DNA from: JBECKQ01 sp040235375
GTDB lineage: Bacteria; Planctomycetota; Phycisphaerae; UBA1845
Assembly (NCBI GenBank): GCA_040235375.1
Contig: JBECKQ010000247.1
Span: 1-10,480, forward strand
DNA: 10,480 bases
Direction: 5' to 3'
Part shown: positions 1 to 6,137 of the stretch, in pieces
Layout: each line of letters opens with the position of its first letter
Numbering within the stretch: the first letter of the stretch is position 1
Notes under the pieces: generated by a model
The model's input: the letters and a program-made list of their open reading frames with translations, nothing else
The model's database searches: none
Told to the model about the DNA's origin: nothing
Made by a program: the position numbers and the translations under genes

Positions 1-475
1 CGTCGAACCCCGCCATGATGTAGCCGAGGCACAGAATGATCGTGCTGAGGAACTCCGCGAACGTCCGGACGAAGCCCTGACCCACCGTGCACGGACCCAG
101 CGACTCATCGACGACGCGAATGCCGCAGGCCTTCTTCCCAACCGTCTGCCCATTCCAGTTGCCGAGGCACAGCCCCTTGTAGACGATCCAGAGGAGCAGG
201 CCGCCAACAACAGGTATCACAACGTTCGCCACGAACTGCGGGATCAGCAGAACGAACATATCAATCAGACTGGCCACAAGCCGAATCCAGAACCCCGCAT
301 GGTGCACCGTCGATCGGGAGGTAACCGGCAGCGTCGGGGGTTGCACCAGCCGCGCCGACGGCGGCGGAATCGTCATCGGCTTTCCGCAGTGCGGGCAGTA
401 CGCCGACCTGCCCACGAACTCCTGCCCGACCTCGGCCGGCCGGTTGCAGCTCGGGCACTCCACAAGCACCGCCAT
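1..475 (-). CDS. RDD family membrane protein with N-terminal zinc ribbon (partial, runs off left edge)
   Basis: Read on the minus strand from ATG at 475, this gives 158 residues before the window edge. Residues 7-30 carry two CxxC pairs (C7/C10 and C27/C30, CPSC and CPHC), a zinc-ribbon arrangement common at the N-terminus of such proteins. A Pro-rich linker follows to about residue 55. From residue 60 the RDD hallmarks appear: GFWIRLVASLID (Arg and Asp in the first membrane segment), a second hydrophobic segment around 81-99, then GQTVGKKACGIRVVD at 109-123, which is the classic G-x-T-x-GK-x-x-x-GI-x-VV signature. A third hydrophobic stretch begins near 141. RDD proteins are integral membrane proteins, some linked to ion or solute transport; the role here is unknown. 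The start is 11 bases beyond the hsdM stop with a GAGAGG-like ribosome site, so the two genes are probably cotranscribed. Confidence 0.85.
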   Translation of the reverse strand, partial: MAVLVECPSCNRPAEVGQEFVGRSAYCPHCGKPMTIPPPSARLVQPPTLPVTSRSTVHHAGFWIRLVASLIDMFVLLIPQFVANVVIPVVGGLLLWIVYKGLCLGNWNGQTVGKKACGIRVVDESLGPCTVGQGFVRTFAEFLSTIILCLGYIMAGFD

Positions 476-486
476 GACAGACCCTC

Positions 487-2196
487 TCACGCCTTCGGCG
501 CCACGCTTCGCAACGATTCGCGGATCACTTCTTCCAGCCTGGCCGATTCCTTGAACTGCTCGTCCAGTGTCGCCGTCAGCCGCTGCATCTTCTCCTCGAA
601 CGGCTCGCCGTCGTCCTCGATATCCTCGGCTCCGACGTATCGACCTGGCGTCAGCACGTGGCCGTGCTGGCGAATGTCATCGGCCGTGGCCGATTTGCAG
701 AAGCCGGGCACGTCCGCGTAGCCCTTGCCGCCCTTCGACCGCCACGCGTGGTACGTGCCGGCCACCCGCTCGATCTGGTCGTCGGTCAGCTCCCGGTGGA
801 TGCGGTCTGTCAGCACGCCCAGCTTGCGGGCGTCGATGAACAGCGTCTCGCCCTTGCGGCTGCGGAACCGGCCGTTCGCCTTGTTGCGGGCCAGGAACCA
901 CAGGCACACCGGGATCGGCGTCGTGTAGAAAAGCTGGCCGGGCAGCGCGATCATGCAGTCCGCCAGGTCGGCCTCGACGATCGCCTTGCGGATGTCGCCC
1001 TCGCCGGACGAGTTCGACGACATCGAGCCGTTGGCCATGACGAAGCCGGCCGTGCCCGTCGGGCTCAGGTGGTGGATGAAGTGCTGAATCCAGGCGTAGT
1101 TGGCGTTGCCCACCGGCGGCGCGCCGTACTTCCAGCGGACATCCTCCCGCAGGCGCTGCCCGCCCCAGTCGGAGACGTTGAACGGCGGGTTCGCGAGAAT
1201 GAAATCGGCCTTCAGGTCCTTGTGCAGGTCCTCGTGGAACGTGTCCGCCCACTTGCCGCCCAGGTGGGCCTCGATGCCGCGGATGGCCAGGTTCATCTGG
1301 CACAGCCGCCACGTGGTCGGGTTGCTCTCCTGGCCGAAGATGCTGATGTCGCCGGCCCGGCCGCCGTGCACTTCCACGAACCGCTCAGACGAGACGAACA
1401 TCCCGCCGGACCCGCAGCAGGGGTCGAACACGCGGCCTTTGTACGGCTCCAGCATCTCGACCAGCAGCCGGACCACGCAGCGCGGCGTGTAAAACTCGCC
1501 GCCCAGCTTGCCCTCGGCGGCGGCGAACTTGCCGAGGAAGTATTCGTACGTGCGGCCGAGGATGTCCTGCGAGCGGGCGGCGTCGGTGCCGACGCTGATC
1601 GTGCCGATCAGGTCGATCAGCTCGCCCAGGCGGCGTTTGTCGAGGTCCGGCCGGGCGTAACGCTTCGGCAGGACGGCCTTGAGGCGGGGGTTCTCCTTCT
1701 CGATGGCCTCCATCGCCTCGTCGATGAGCTTGCCGACCTCCGGCCGCTTCGCCCCGGCCTGCAGGCGGTGCCACCGGGCCTCTTCCGGCACCCAGAACAC
1801 GCGGGCGGCCAGGTACTCGTCGCGGTCTTCGAGCGTGGCCCGCTTCTGAGCCGGCCGCGTGACGTGGTAGTCGCTGTCGGGGTCGTCGCAGAGCTGTTCG
1901 AGCACCGCCCGGCGGGACTCGAACGCGTCGGAGATGTACTTGAGGAAGATGAGGCCGAGGACGACGTGCTTGTATTCCGCCGCGTCGAGGTTGCCGCGGA
2001 GCTTGTCGGCGGCGAGCCAGAGCTTCTCCTCGAACCCCAGGTTTGCCCCGTTGCTTTTGTTCGCCCGGCCAGCCTTCGCCGCCCGGCCCGCCATTGCCCG
2101 CCGGCTCTGCTTTGGCGCCGGCCCGTGCCCTGCCGCCCGCCCGGTCTGTCCGTGCTCGGACCCCCCGCCGCTTTTCGCCCTTCGCTTCCCTGCCAT
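487..2196 (-). CDS. hsdM: Type I restriction-modification system M subunit (N6-adenine DNA methyltransferase)
   Basis: 569 residues. In type I systems HsdM transfers a methyl group from S-adenosylmethionine to adenine in a site chosen by HsdS. Visible parts: an HsdM N-terminal helical domain at about 52-200 (FEEKLWLAADKLRGNLDAAEYKHVVLGLIFLKYISDAFE), SAM-binding motif I at 257-267 (FDPCCGSGGMF), catalytic motif IV NPPF at 336-339, and the FYTPRCVVRLLVEML segment at 235-249 typical of the family. A coiled-coil-like tail at 533-563 would contact HsdS. The first ~50 residues are a low-complexity Lys/Arg/Gly/Ala extension beyond the usual start; an internal Met at residue 35 (position 2094) is an alternative start. 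A promoter candidate lies about 55 bases upstream of 2196. No hsdS or hsdR is visible: the next gene downstream is an RDD membrane protein and the upstream gene is on the other strand. It may be an orphan methyltransferase, or its partners lie outside the window. Confidence 0.93.
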   Translation of the reverse strand: MAGKRRAKSGGGSEHGQTGRAAGHGPAPKQSRRAMAGRAAKAGRANKSNGANLGFEEKLWLAADKLRGNLDAAEYKHVVLGLIFLKYISDAFESRRAVLEQLCDDPDSDYHVTRPAQKRATLEDRDEYLAARVFWVPEEARWHRLQAGAKRPEVGKLIDEAMEAIEKENPRLKAVLPKRYARPDLDKRRLGELIDLIGTISVGTDAARSQDILGRTYEYFLGKFAAAEGKLGGEFYTPRCVVRLLVEMLEPYKGRVFDPCCGSGGMFVSSERFVEVHGGRAGDISIFGQESNPTTWRLCQMNLAIRGIEAHLGGKWADTFHEDLHKDLKADFILANPPFNVSDWGGQRLREDVRWKYGAPPVGNANYAWIQHFIHHLSPTGTAGFVMANGSMSSNSSGEGDIRKAIVEADLADCMIALPGQLFYTTPIPVCLWFLARNKANGRFRSRKGETLFIDARKLGVLTDRIHRELTDDQIERVAGTYHAWRSKGGKGYADVPGFCKSATADDIRQHGHVLTPGRYVGAEDIEDDGEPFEEKMQRLTATLDEQFKESARLEEVIRESLRSVAPKA

Positions 2197-2253
2197 GTCA
2201 CACCCGGTGCCAGTGGTGTCTGCGATATGCCCGACCAGGCTATGCGAGGCACC

Positions 2254-2281
2254 AATATACCACAGAGAGCCAGCCAGCCAA
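2254..2281 (-). promoter_or_regulatory. Candidate sigma-70-like promoter for hsdM
   Basis: On the minus strand TTGGCT (2281-2276) and TATATT (2259-2254) are separated by 16 bases, near the -35/-10 consensus, in otherwise GC-rich DNA. Transcription would start about 50 bases before the hsdM ATG at 2196. This is a pattern match only. Confidence 0.38.
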
Positions 2282-2405
2282 AGCGAGAAGTTCGCCGGCC
2301 GCCACCCCCCTCGGCCGCGGCTCCATCTGTTCGAAGCGGGCCTGCCCTGTTCGGAGACTGACTGTGTAGCCTCATCACATGCACCGGCCGACTATTCACA
2401 GCCTC

Positions 2406-2435
2406 TGGACATCGAGGCTGTAAAGCTGCTATATT
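2406..2435 (+). promoter_or_regulatory. Candidate sigma-70-like promoter for the proline-rich lipoprotein
   Basis: TGGACA (2406-2411) and TATATT (2430-2435), 18 bases apart, each match the bacterial -35/-10 consensus at five of six positions. They lie ~115 bases before the ATG at 2551. Apart from this and the hsdM promoter candidate, I see nothing convincing in the 354-base gap 2197-2550. Confidence 0.35.
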
Positions 2436-2550
2436 GAGCCTAAGTTGCCCCACGACGGCGCACACCACGGGGTGACTCAGGCAGCGTCATTCCTTCCTGC
2501 ATTTCGAAGGGAGTGGCGCACTGGCAACAACAACTCGAAAGGAGGGCACG

Positions 2551-3387
2551 ATGCTCAGAACGGCACGTCTGGCGGCTTGTCTATTGATGGTTGCTGTTCT
2601 CGTGGGGTGTGGCAGCACGCCGGCCGGGAGCGACGAACAAAACAGCGAGTCTGCGAGCCCACCACGGACGCAAACACCCGAACCGACCGCGTCGCCTGAA
2701 CCCGATCCGACTTCCTCTCCGGTGCCCAGTCCAACACCTTCCCCCACGCCTCCACCGCCGTCACCAACACCAGCACCAACGCCGGCGCCGACACCAACGC
2801 CGGCCCCATCTCCGACGCCGACTCCGCCACCGTCTGGCGGCAGGCTGGATCCCAACGACCTACTCAGGGCCGCGTGTCCGCCGCTAACTGACTCAGGAAT
2901 TGAGGACTCTCTTTTGCTTGCCGAGGTGGATCGCCTCAACGGCTATACGAGGGCGGAAGAACTGGATTTCCTTCTGTACGCGTGCGAAAACGTGGAATGC
3001 TACACCTGCCTTTCGCTGGTCGTTGCTCAGGTATACTCCATCGAGCCGCCTCCGCCGCCTGTCACCGTACCGGCGAGTGCCGTGATGTTCGCGGCCGACG
3101 GCACCTTTCTTGGGAATATCAACGCCAACTCGTTCGACGTAAACAGCATCGCCAACAGCTTTGGGACGTACGGAAACACCTTCAACAGCCTGTCGATCTG
3201 GAACCGGTTCGGCCCCTATGGCAGCACGTTCGGCGTTTTGAGCCCCTGGAACGAATTCACGAACTCGCCGCCGATGATTTTCCAGAACGGCGTGTTTATC
3301 GGGTACGTCACCGCAAACGACTTTTTGCAGCCGTCGATCCATCCTGCGGACCTGGCATACCTCGTCGGCCGATTGGACGTGCTTTGA
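2551..3387 (+). CDS. Probable lipoprotein with Pro/Thr/Ser-rich linker and C-terminal NSFG/YGSTF-repeat domain
   Basis: 278 residues, with a strong AAAGGAGG ribosome site 5 bases before the ATG. Residues 1-20 form a lipoprotein signal peptide ending in lipobox LVGC (Cys20). Residues 34-95 are a Pro/Thr/Ser/Ala linker with repeated TP, AP and SP units, a typical surface spacer. A small domain at 100-163 holds four cysteines (C109, C145, C150, C153). The C-terminal domain at 174-278 has internal repeats: a DGTFLGNI opening, then SIANSFGTYGNTF, SIWNRFGPYGSTF and SPWNEFTNSPPMIF, and a closing NGVFIGYVTANDF that echoes the opening. I recognise this repeat style (N-x-(F/Y)G-x-YGS, with a PP before a second G-x-(F/L)(I/L)G) from hypothetical exported proteins in several bacterial phyla; its function is not known to me. 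It should be anchored in a membrane and face the periplasm or outside. The next lipoprotein starts 70 bases downstream. Confidence 0.85.
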   Translation: MLRTARLAACLLMVAVLVGCGSTPAGSDEQNSESASPPRTQTPEPTASPEPDPTSSPVPSPTPSPTPPPPSPTPAPTPAPTPTPAPSPTPTPPPSGGRLDPNDLLRAACPPLTDSGIEDSLLLAEVDRLNGYTRAEELDFLLYACENVECYTCLSLVVAQVYSIEPPPPPVTVPASAVMFAADGTFLGNINANSFDVNSIANSFGTYGNTFNSLSIWNRFGPYGSTFGVLSPWNEFTNSPPMIFQNGVFIGYVTANDFLQPSIHPADLAYLVGRLDVL

Positions 3388-3457
3388 AGGCACTGAAATC
3401 AGCCCTCGGCTGCGGTCCCACGACATCAACGAACCTTCAACAGGAGCAAGGGCGAAA

Positions 3458-3844
3458 ATGACTTACGTTCGAATCATGGTCGGCGCACTGTCGCTGTTTG
3501 CAGTCACGGTTTCTTGCTCCGGCTGCCTGGCCGTACTTGCGGGCACTGCGGTCGGCGGCGCTTTCTATCACGATTCGAAGAAGAAGCAGAGCCGCGAGCA
3601 ATTCATGGCCGACTTCCGAGCCACGAACCTGGAAAGGGAGAAGGCCGGTCTCGAACCCCTCGATCTTTGTTCCGAGAAGTACCAATATGACAAAGGCTGG
3701 GCGAAGCAAGACCCTGTGTGTCGAGAACGGATGAAACGGTACGAACGTGGCGACGAATCCGCGCTCGACGTGAACGGAACGGCGCCAGACGAAGAGCCGC
3801 CGACGCCCGCCATGTCAGCCGGGGCAGAAGCGTCGACTGACTGA
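3458..3844 (+). CDS. Small probable lipoprotein, hypothetical
   Basis: 128 residues. An AGGAG ribosome site at 3442-3446 precedes the ATG by 11 bases. The N-terminus is a hydrophobic signal followed by SCSGC, so lipidation could occur at Cys20 (TVSC) or Cys23. LAVLAGTAVGGAFYH (24-38) is a small glycine-rich hydrophobic run that could instead act as a membrane anchor. The rest is soluble and charged, with DSKKKQSREQFMADF then a Glu/Lys-rich stretch and two more cysteines (C56 in DLCSEKY, C72 in DPVCRERMKRYE). The last 25 residues are acidic and Pro-rich, probably disordered. I do not recognise the family. Its position 70 bases after another lipoprotein on the same strand suggests a shared transcript. 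Confidence 0.75.
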   Translation: MTYVRIMVGALSLFAVTVSCSGCLAVLAGTAVGGAFYHDSKKKQSREQFMADFRATNLEREKAGLEPLDLCSEKYQYDKGWAKQDPVCRERMKRYERGDESALDVNGTAPDEEPPTPAMSAGAEASTD

Positions 3845-3885
3845 GCCGCGACGGTGGATTCGAGGCCTTCAATCAACCGCTGGCC

Positions 3886-3912
3886 AAAAAACCGTCGCTC
3901 TTCGAAGCCGAC
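3886..3912 (-). terminator. Intrinsic terminator at the end of repeat copy 1
   Basis: On the minus strand, a GTCG/CGAC stem extended by CTT/GAG with one bulged G and a CGAA loop (3912-3894) is followed by GG and six T residues (3891-3886). It would end the PEP-CTERM gene transcript about 200 bases after its stop. Confidence 0.6.
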
Positions 3913-4050
3913 ATAAGCTGATGGGACCCGGCCGCGAACGGCCGGGGGGCGTGGGCAAAAACGCCGGCGCCGGAGTCCCATTCGCCGCCGTTTCCTTCTC
4001 GCGAAGCGTCGCGATCGCGGTCGCGCCGGAGCACCGGCCGGATCGCCGGC
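3886..4050 (-). repeat. GC-rich dispersed repeat, copy 1 (structured, ends in terminator)
   Basis: About 165 bases, aligned in the same orientation with copy 2 at 4996-5159. On the minus strand it begins with hairpin GCCGG-CGAT-CCGGC (4050-4037). It contains a long conserved stretch with TTCGCGAGAAGGAAACGGCG, then a TTTTGCCCACGCCC block, then an 8-bp stem closed by TTCG (3946-3927; CCCGGCCG/CGGCCGGG), then CAGCTTAT, and finishes with the terminator hairpin. It lies between the PEP-CTERM stop (4106) and the end of the lipoprotein gene, so it would form the 3' untranslated region of the PEP-CTERM transcript. ORFs through it are Arg/Pro-rich artefacts. Confidence 0.75.
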
Positions 4051-4105
4051 TGCCCCCGCGCGCTCCAGGGGGGCGCGTCGCCGCGCTAGCCATCGCCTCC
4101 GCCCT

Positions 4106-4801
4106 CTACCGCCGCCTGAGCAAAACCAACGCCCCAGCGGCCAGCAGCGACAGCGAACCCGGCTCCGCTGGCCACACACCGGGGATAAGGTTGAACTGAG
4201 ATTGGGCGTTACCGGTCCACGCCGGATGGGTATCCCAGTTGTACCCGCTAAGGTCTTCGCCCAAGTCGATGATCATGCCATCAATGTAACTGAAGAGCGT
4301 CCCATTCGACCCGTGCGGGGTCCACAAGCCGGTGCCCGGAAGATCCGTCGTCGCGGCCATGAACAAGCCCCCCGCATCGAGGAAGCTATTGCCGCCGACC
4401 ACGTTGTTCAGACGCACCTGAAGAGCATTGATCGGTCCGCTGATCTCGTACGGCCCCGGCCACCCTGGCGGGACAGGCGAGTTCGCAAAAGTCACCGACA
4501 GAGTGCCGGTCTGGAAGACCAGGAAGAAATCGCTCCCGTCGAAGCCGACGTGATCGAAGTACGTCTCCAGGAACACCGTCGCGGTCTGGAACTGATCGAT
4601 CGTCCCTCCATACTCGTTGACTGCTACTGGATTTGCGGGTGCAACCCGCGTCTGCGACACCGTCAACTTTGTGCCGTCGAAGAACGTGTCCGGCACGGCG
4701 TCGATCCAGCTTGTCTGAATGTTGTCGATCTGCCCGGCCGCGCGGCCCGCGGCGCCCATCAGCGCCACCGCGACGAACACCGTCGCCATTCGCCTGTGCA
4801 T
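4106..4801 (-). CDS. Secreted PEP-CTERM anchor domain protein
   Basis: 231 residues, with a consensus AAAGGAGG site 7 bases before the ATG at 4801, which settles the start over the internal Met5. Residues 1-23 are a Sec signal peptide (MHRRMATVFVAVALMGAAGRAAG). The body is a Gly/Asn/Asp/Thr-rich, cysteine-free secreted domain, as expected for a beta-rich exported protein. The C-terminus (about 212-231) is AEPGSLSLLAAGALVLLRRR: EP motif, hydrophobic helix, Arg cluster. This is the PEP-CTERM sorting signal, processed by an exosortase at the inner membrane; the usual leading Val-Pro is Ala here. Such proteins are linked to surface or exopolysaccharide-associated export, but this one's body matches nothing I can name. 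It is flanked by both copies of the GC-rich repeat. Confidence 0.88.
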   Translation of the reverse strand: MHRRMATVFVAVALMGAAGRAAGQIDNIQTSWIDAVPDTFFDGTKLTVSQTRVAPANPVAVNEYGGTIDQFQTATVFLETYFDHVGFDGSDFFLVFQTGTLSVTFANSPVPPGWPGPYEISGPINALQVRLNNVVGGNSFLDAGGLFMAATTDLPGTGLWTPHGSNGTLFSYIDGMIIDLGEDLSGYNWDTHPAWTGNAQSQFNLIPGVWPAEPGSLSLLAAGALVLLRRR

Positions 4802-4995
4802 GCTGTTCCCTCCTTTTCGGCCGCCGCGTCGCCTGGCGCGATCATGGTGACCACCAGCGCTGGACGTGCCGGCCCCCGGGGATGATATGGAAGTCCGGGG
4901 CCGGGTTGACAGGACTACCTCCAGACTATCAACTCCGTCGCCCGAAGGGAAGAACTTTTCGCCCGCATTGGGCTACCAGATCCGTACGTAACCGT

Positions 4996-5017
4996 AAAAA
5001 CCCTCGGTTCTCCCGAG
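4996..5017 (-). terminator. Intrinsic terminator at the end of repeat copy 2
   Basis: On the minus strand, stem CTCGG/CCGAG with loop GAGAA (5017-5003) is followed by GG and TTTTT (5000-4996). The stem sequence differs from that of copy 1 but the shape and T-run are kept. Confidence 0.6.
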
Positions 5018-5159
5018 CCCAGATAAGCTGTTGAGTCTCGACCGCGAACGGCCGGAGGGCGTGGGCAAAAAACCGGCGGAGGAGCCCCGGCCGCCGCCGT
5101 TTCCTTCTCGCGAATCGCTGTGATCGCGGACGCGCCTGAGCACCGGCCGGATCGCCGGC
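4996..5159 (-). repeat. GC-rich dispersed repeat, copy 2 (structured, ends in terminator)
   Basis: Second copy of the repeat at 3886-4050, same orientation and nearly the same length. It shares the GCCGG-CGAT-CCGGC hairpin (5159-5146), the TTCGCGAGAAGGAAACGGCG block, TTTTGCCCACGCCC, the TTCG-closed stem (5057-5037) and CAGCTTAT, then a terminator hairpin. The TTCG stem differs at its base: CTC/GAG here against CCC/GGG in copy 1, so pairing is kept. One changed position pairs as G-U on the minus strand but would be an A/C mismatch on the plus strand. It lies downstream of the minus-strand small cysteine protein gene (5475-5720). The 315 bases between the repeat and that gene hold no ORF I can support. 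Confidence 0.75.
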
Positions 5160-5474
5160 GCCCCCGGCGGCAGAAGCCGCCCCGCTCGACCTCGCCAGGC
5201 GCCGCCGGCGCAGGCGCGATACCGTTGTCGAGATCGCGTCAGTCGCCGCGCTCGTCCACCGGCGCCACGCCGACGGCGCACCGGCCTTCGTCGACACCAG
5301 CACCGCCCGACTCGTCCGCCACGGCCCGGTTCATCCGGCTGCGCAGCAACGTGCTGGTCGAGTCGATCTCGGCGTTCGCTGCGCTCCGCCGGCTGCCCGT
5401 CCTTCCGCTCCCGCGTCAGGAGCACGATCCACCGCGCAGCGGCTTCGACAGTCTGCCGAGTATCGGAGCACCAA

Positions 5475-5720
5475 CTACGAGGCGATCGTCGCTTGCTGCG
5501 CCGTTTGACGTGCATGAGAGGGGCCTGCCGGCCCGCATGCGGATGATGTCGCCATCCGGTACGGGTACAGCGGGCAGGTCGTCGATGTACACTTGGTGAC
5601 CTCGCCCGGCTGCCAGCCGACGCACATCAGGCAATGCACCCGGATCGCGGCCTTCCGCGACTGCCCGCGCATCGCCCGCTTGTACATGGGCCGGTACTGC
5701 TTCGGCACGTGGATCTTCAT
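5475..5720 (-). CDS. Small four-cysteine protein of the CxxC...CPLYPYR type
   Basis: 81 residues from the ATG at 5720. That start has a GGGGA-like site about 6 bases upstream and gives an N-terminus (MKIHVPKQYRPMYKRAMRG) typical of such proteins; the open frame extends 28 codons further up, but those residues look unrelated. The core is KAAIRVHCLMCVGWQPGEV..CTSTTCPLYPYR, with Cys30, Cys33, Cys44 and Cys49 placed to bind one metal ion. Residues after 55 look unconserved. I recognise the pattern (basic start, CxxC, VGW, CPLYPYR) from small hypothetical proteins in phages and planctomycete accessory DNA; no biochemical function is known to me, and a nucleic-acid-binding zinc finger is an inference. 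It is 64 bases downstream of an ORF tail on the same strand. Confidence 0.65.
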   Translation of the reverse strand: MKIHVPKQYRPMYKRAMRGQSRKAAIRVHCLMCVGWQPGEVTKCTSTTCPLYPYRMATSSACGPAGPSHARQTAQQATIAS

Positions 5721-5784
5721 CGTGTTCCCCACTCGACCGACCCGCCAGTCCGCGGTCCCAATCCGTCCAGCGGCGTGACCACCG

Positions 5785-6027
5785 TCAGCGCTCAGCTCCA
5801 CCACCGGCCCTGGCCTGAACCATCGCCATCATCGCTGCCCGGATGGCCGCCGGCAGTGTCGGCCAAGCCTTCACAATCGCGCCCAATTCAGGATCATCGG
5901 TGGAAATTCCGGTGACATCGTCCACTGCGACGTGGTCTGGACGATCCGTAAGTGTTGCGTCTGCTTCGCGATGCGACGATTCGGTCGCATCGGCTCCAAG
6001 GGGTTCGAGTCCCCTTGGGGGTAGATT
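5785..6027 (-). pseudogene. Orphan C-terminal ORF tail (PPRGLEPLG ... AWPTLPAAIRAAMMAMV), no start codon
   Basis: Read on the minus strand to a TGA at 5787-5785, the frame gives NLPPRGLEPLGADATESS, then an Asp/Thr-rich spacer (TLTDRPDHVAVDD), then DPELGAIVKAWPTLPAAIRAAMMAMVQARAGGGAER. The last part looks like a real amphipathic helical domain: WPTLP followed by IRAAMMAMV. There is no ATG or supported alternative start before it. Upstream on this strand is a strong terminator (6064-6032), so an mRNA entering from above would be stopped. From memory, PPRGLEP-plus-W-LPE-IR tails occur at the ends of planctomycete proteins, often recombinase-like. The likely reading is a remnant left by an integrated element, but a short gene with an unusual start cannot be excluded. 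Confidence 0.45.
5992..6022 (+). other. tRNA T-arm-like palindrome (possible attachment-site scar or tRNA 3' remnant)
   Basis: The plus strand reads AAGGGG-TTCGAGT-CCCCTT with outer pairs continuing as CTCC/GGGG. The seven-base loop TTCGAGT matches the tRNA T-loop pattern TTCRANY and the stem resembles a T stem plus acceptor strand (TGGGGGT). No matching 5' acceptor (ACCCCCA) or anticodon arm is found in the 150 bases before it, so this is not a complete tRNA. It is followed within 10 bases by a terminator. Integrases often use exactly this tRNA part as attachment core. Confidence 0.4.
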
Positions 6028-6029
6028 TG

Positions 6030-6067
6030 AAAAAACCGTCCTGGCGAAATGCCAGGGCGGTTTTATT
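6030..6067. terminator. Strong bidirectional intrinsic terminator
   Basis: AAAACCG, a T/G wobble, then CCTGGC pair with GCCAGG and CGGTTTT around a GAAAT loop, giving a stem of about 14 pairs. T-runs follow on both strands (TTTTATT on plus, TTTTTT on minus). It separates the ORF-tail/T-arm region from the nuclease-like gene at 6138. Confidence 0.8.
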
Positions 6068-6137
6068 ATGCGCCGTCGGGAGGTGGACCATCCGACCGGC
6101 TGACAGCGCGGACTGTGGAAAGCGATAGGAGACTGTC

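Noticed and set aside
658..2361. Long plus-strand open frame (567 codons) opposite hsdM
   Set aside because: Antisense shadow in GC-rich DNA; the translation is Val/Arg/Ala/Asp-biased without motifs, while the minus strand has a clear methyltransferase.
1617..2468. Minus-strand open frame overlapping the hsdM 5' region
   Set aside because: Out of frame with hsdM; Ser/Arg/Thr-rich low-complexity product, no ribosome site, no family resemblance.
2695..2835. CRISPR array or tandem repeat in the CCAACACC/CCGACGCC-rich stretch
   Set aside because: The repetition is codon-level Pro/Thr/Ala/Ser low complexity in the lipoprotein linker, with no constant repeat-spacer spacing.
3399..3411. CAGCC-CTC-GGCTG hairpin after the first lipoprotein as a terminator
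   Set aside because: Short stem with no T-run following; the next gene on the same strand starts 47 bases later.
4973..5515. Minus-strand open frame of 180 codons through repeat copy 2
   Set aside because: Arg/Gly/Ala-rich product generated by the GC-rich repeat; the corresponding frame through copy 1 is not conserved in reading frame.
5870..6022. Complete tRNA gene ending in the T-arm-like sequence
   Set aside because: No pairing 5' acceptor strand, D arm or anticodon arm could be found upstream; the only CCCCA nearby (5728-5732) is ~270 bases away and lies at the start of another gene.
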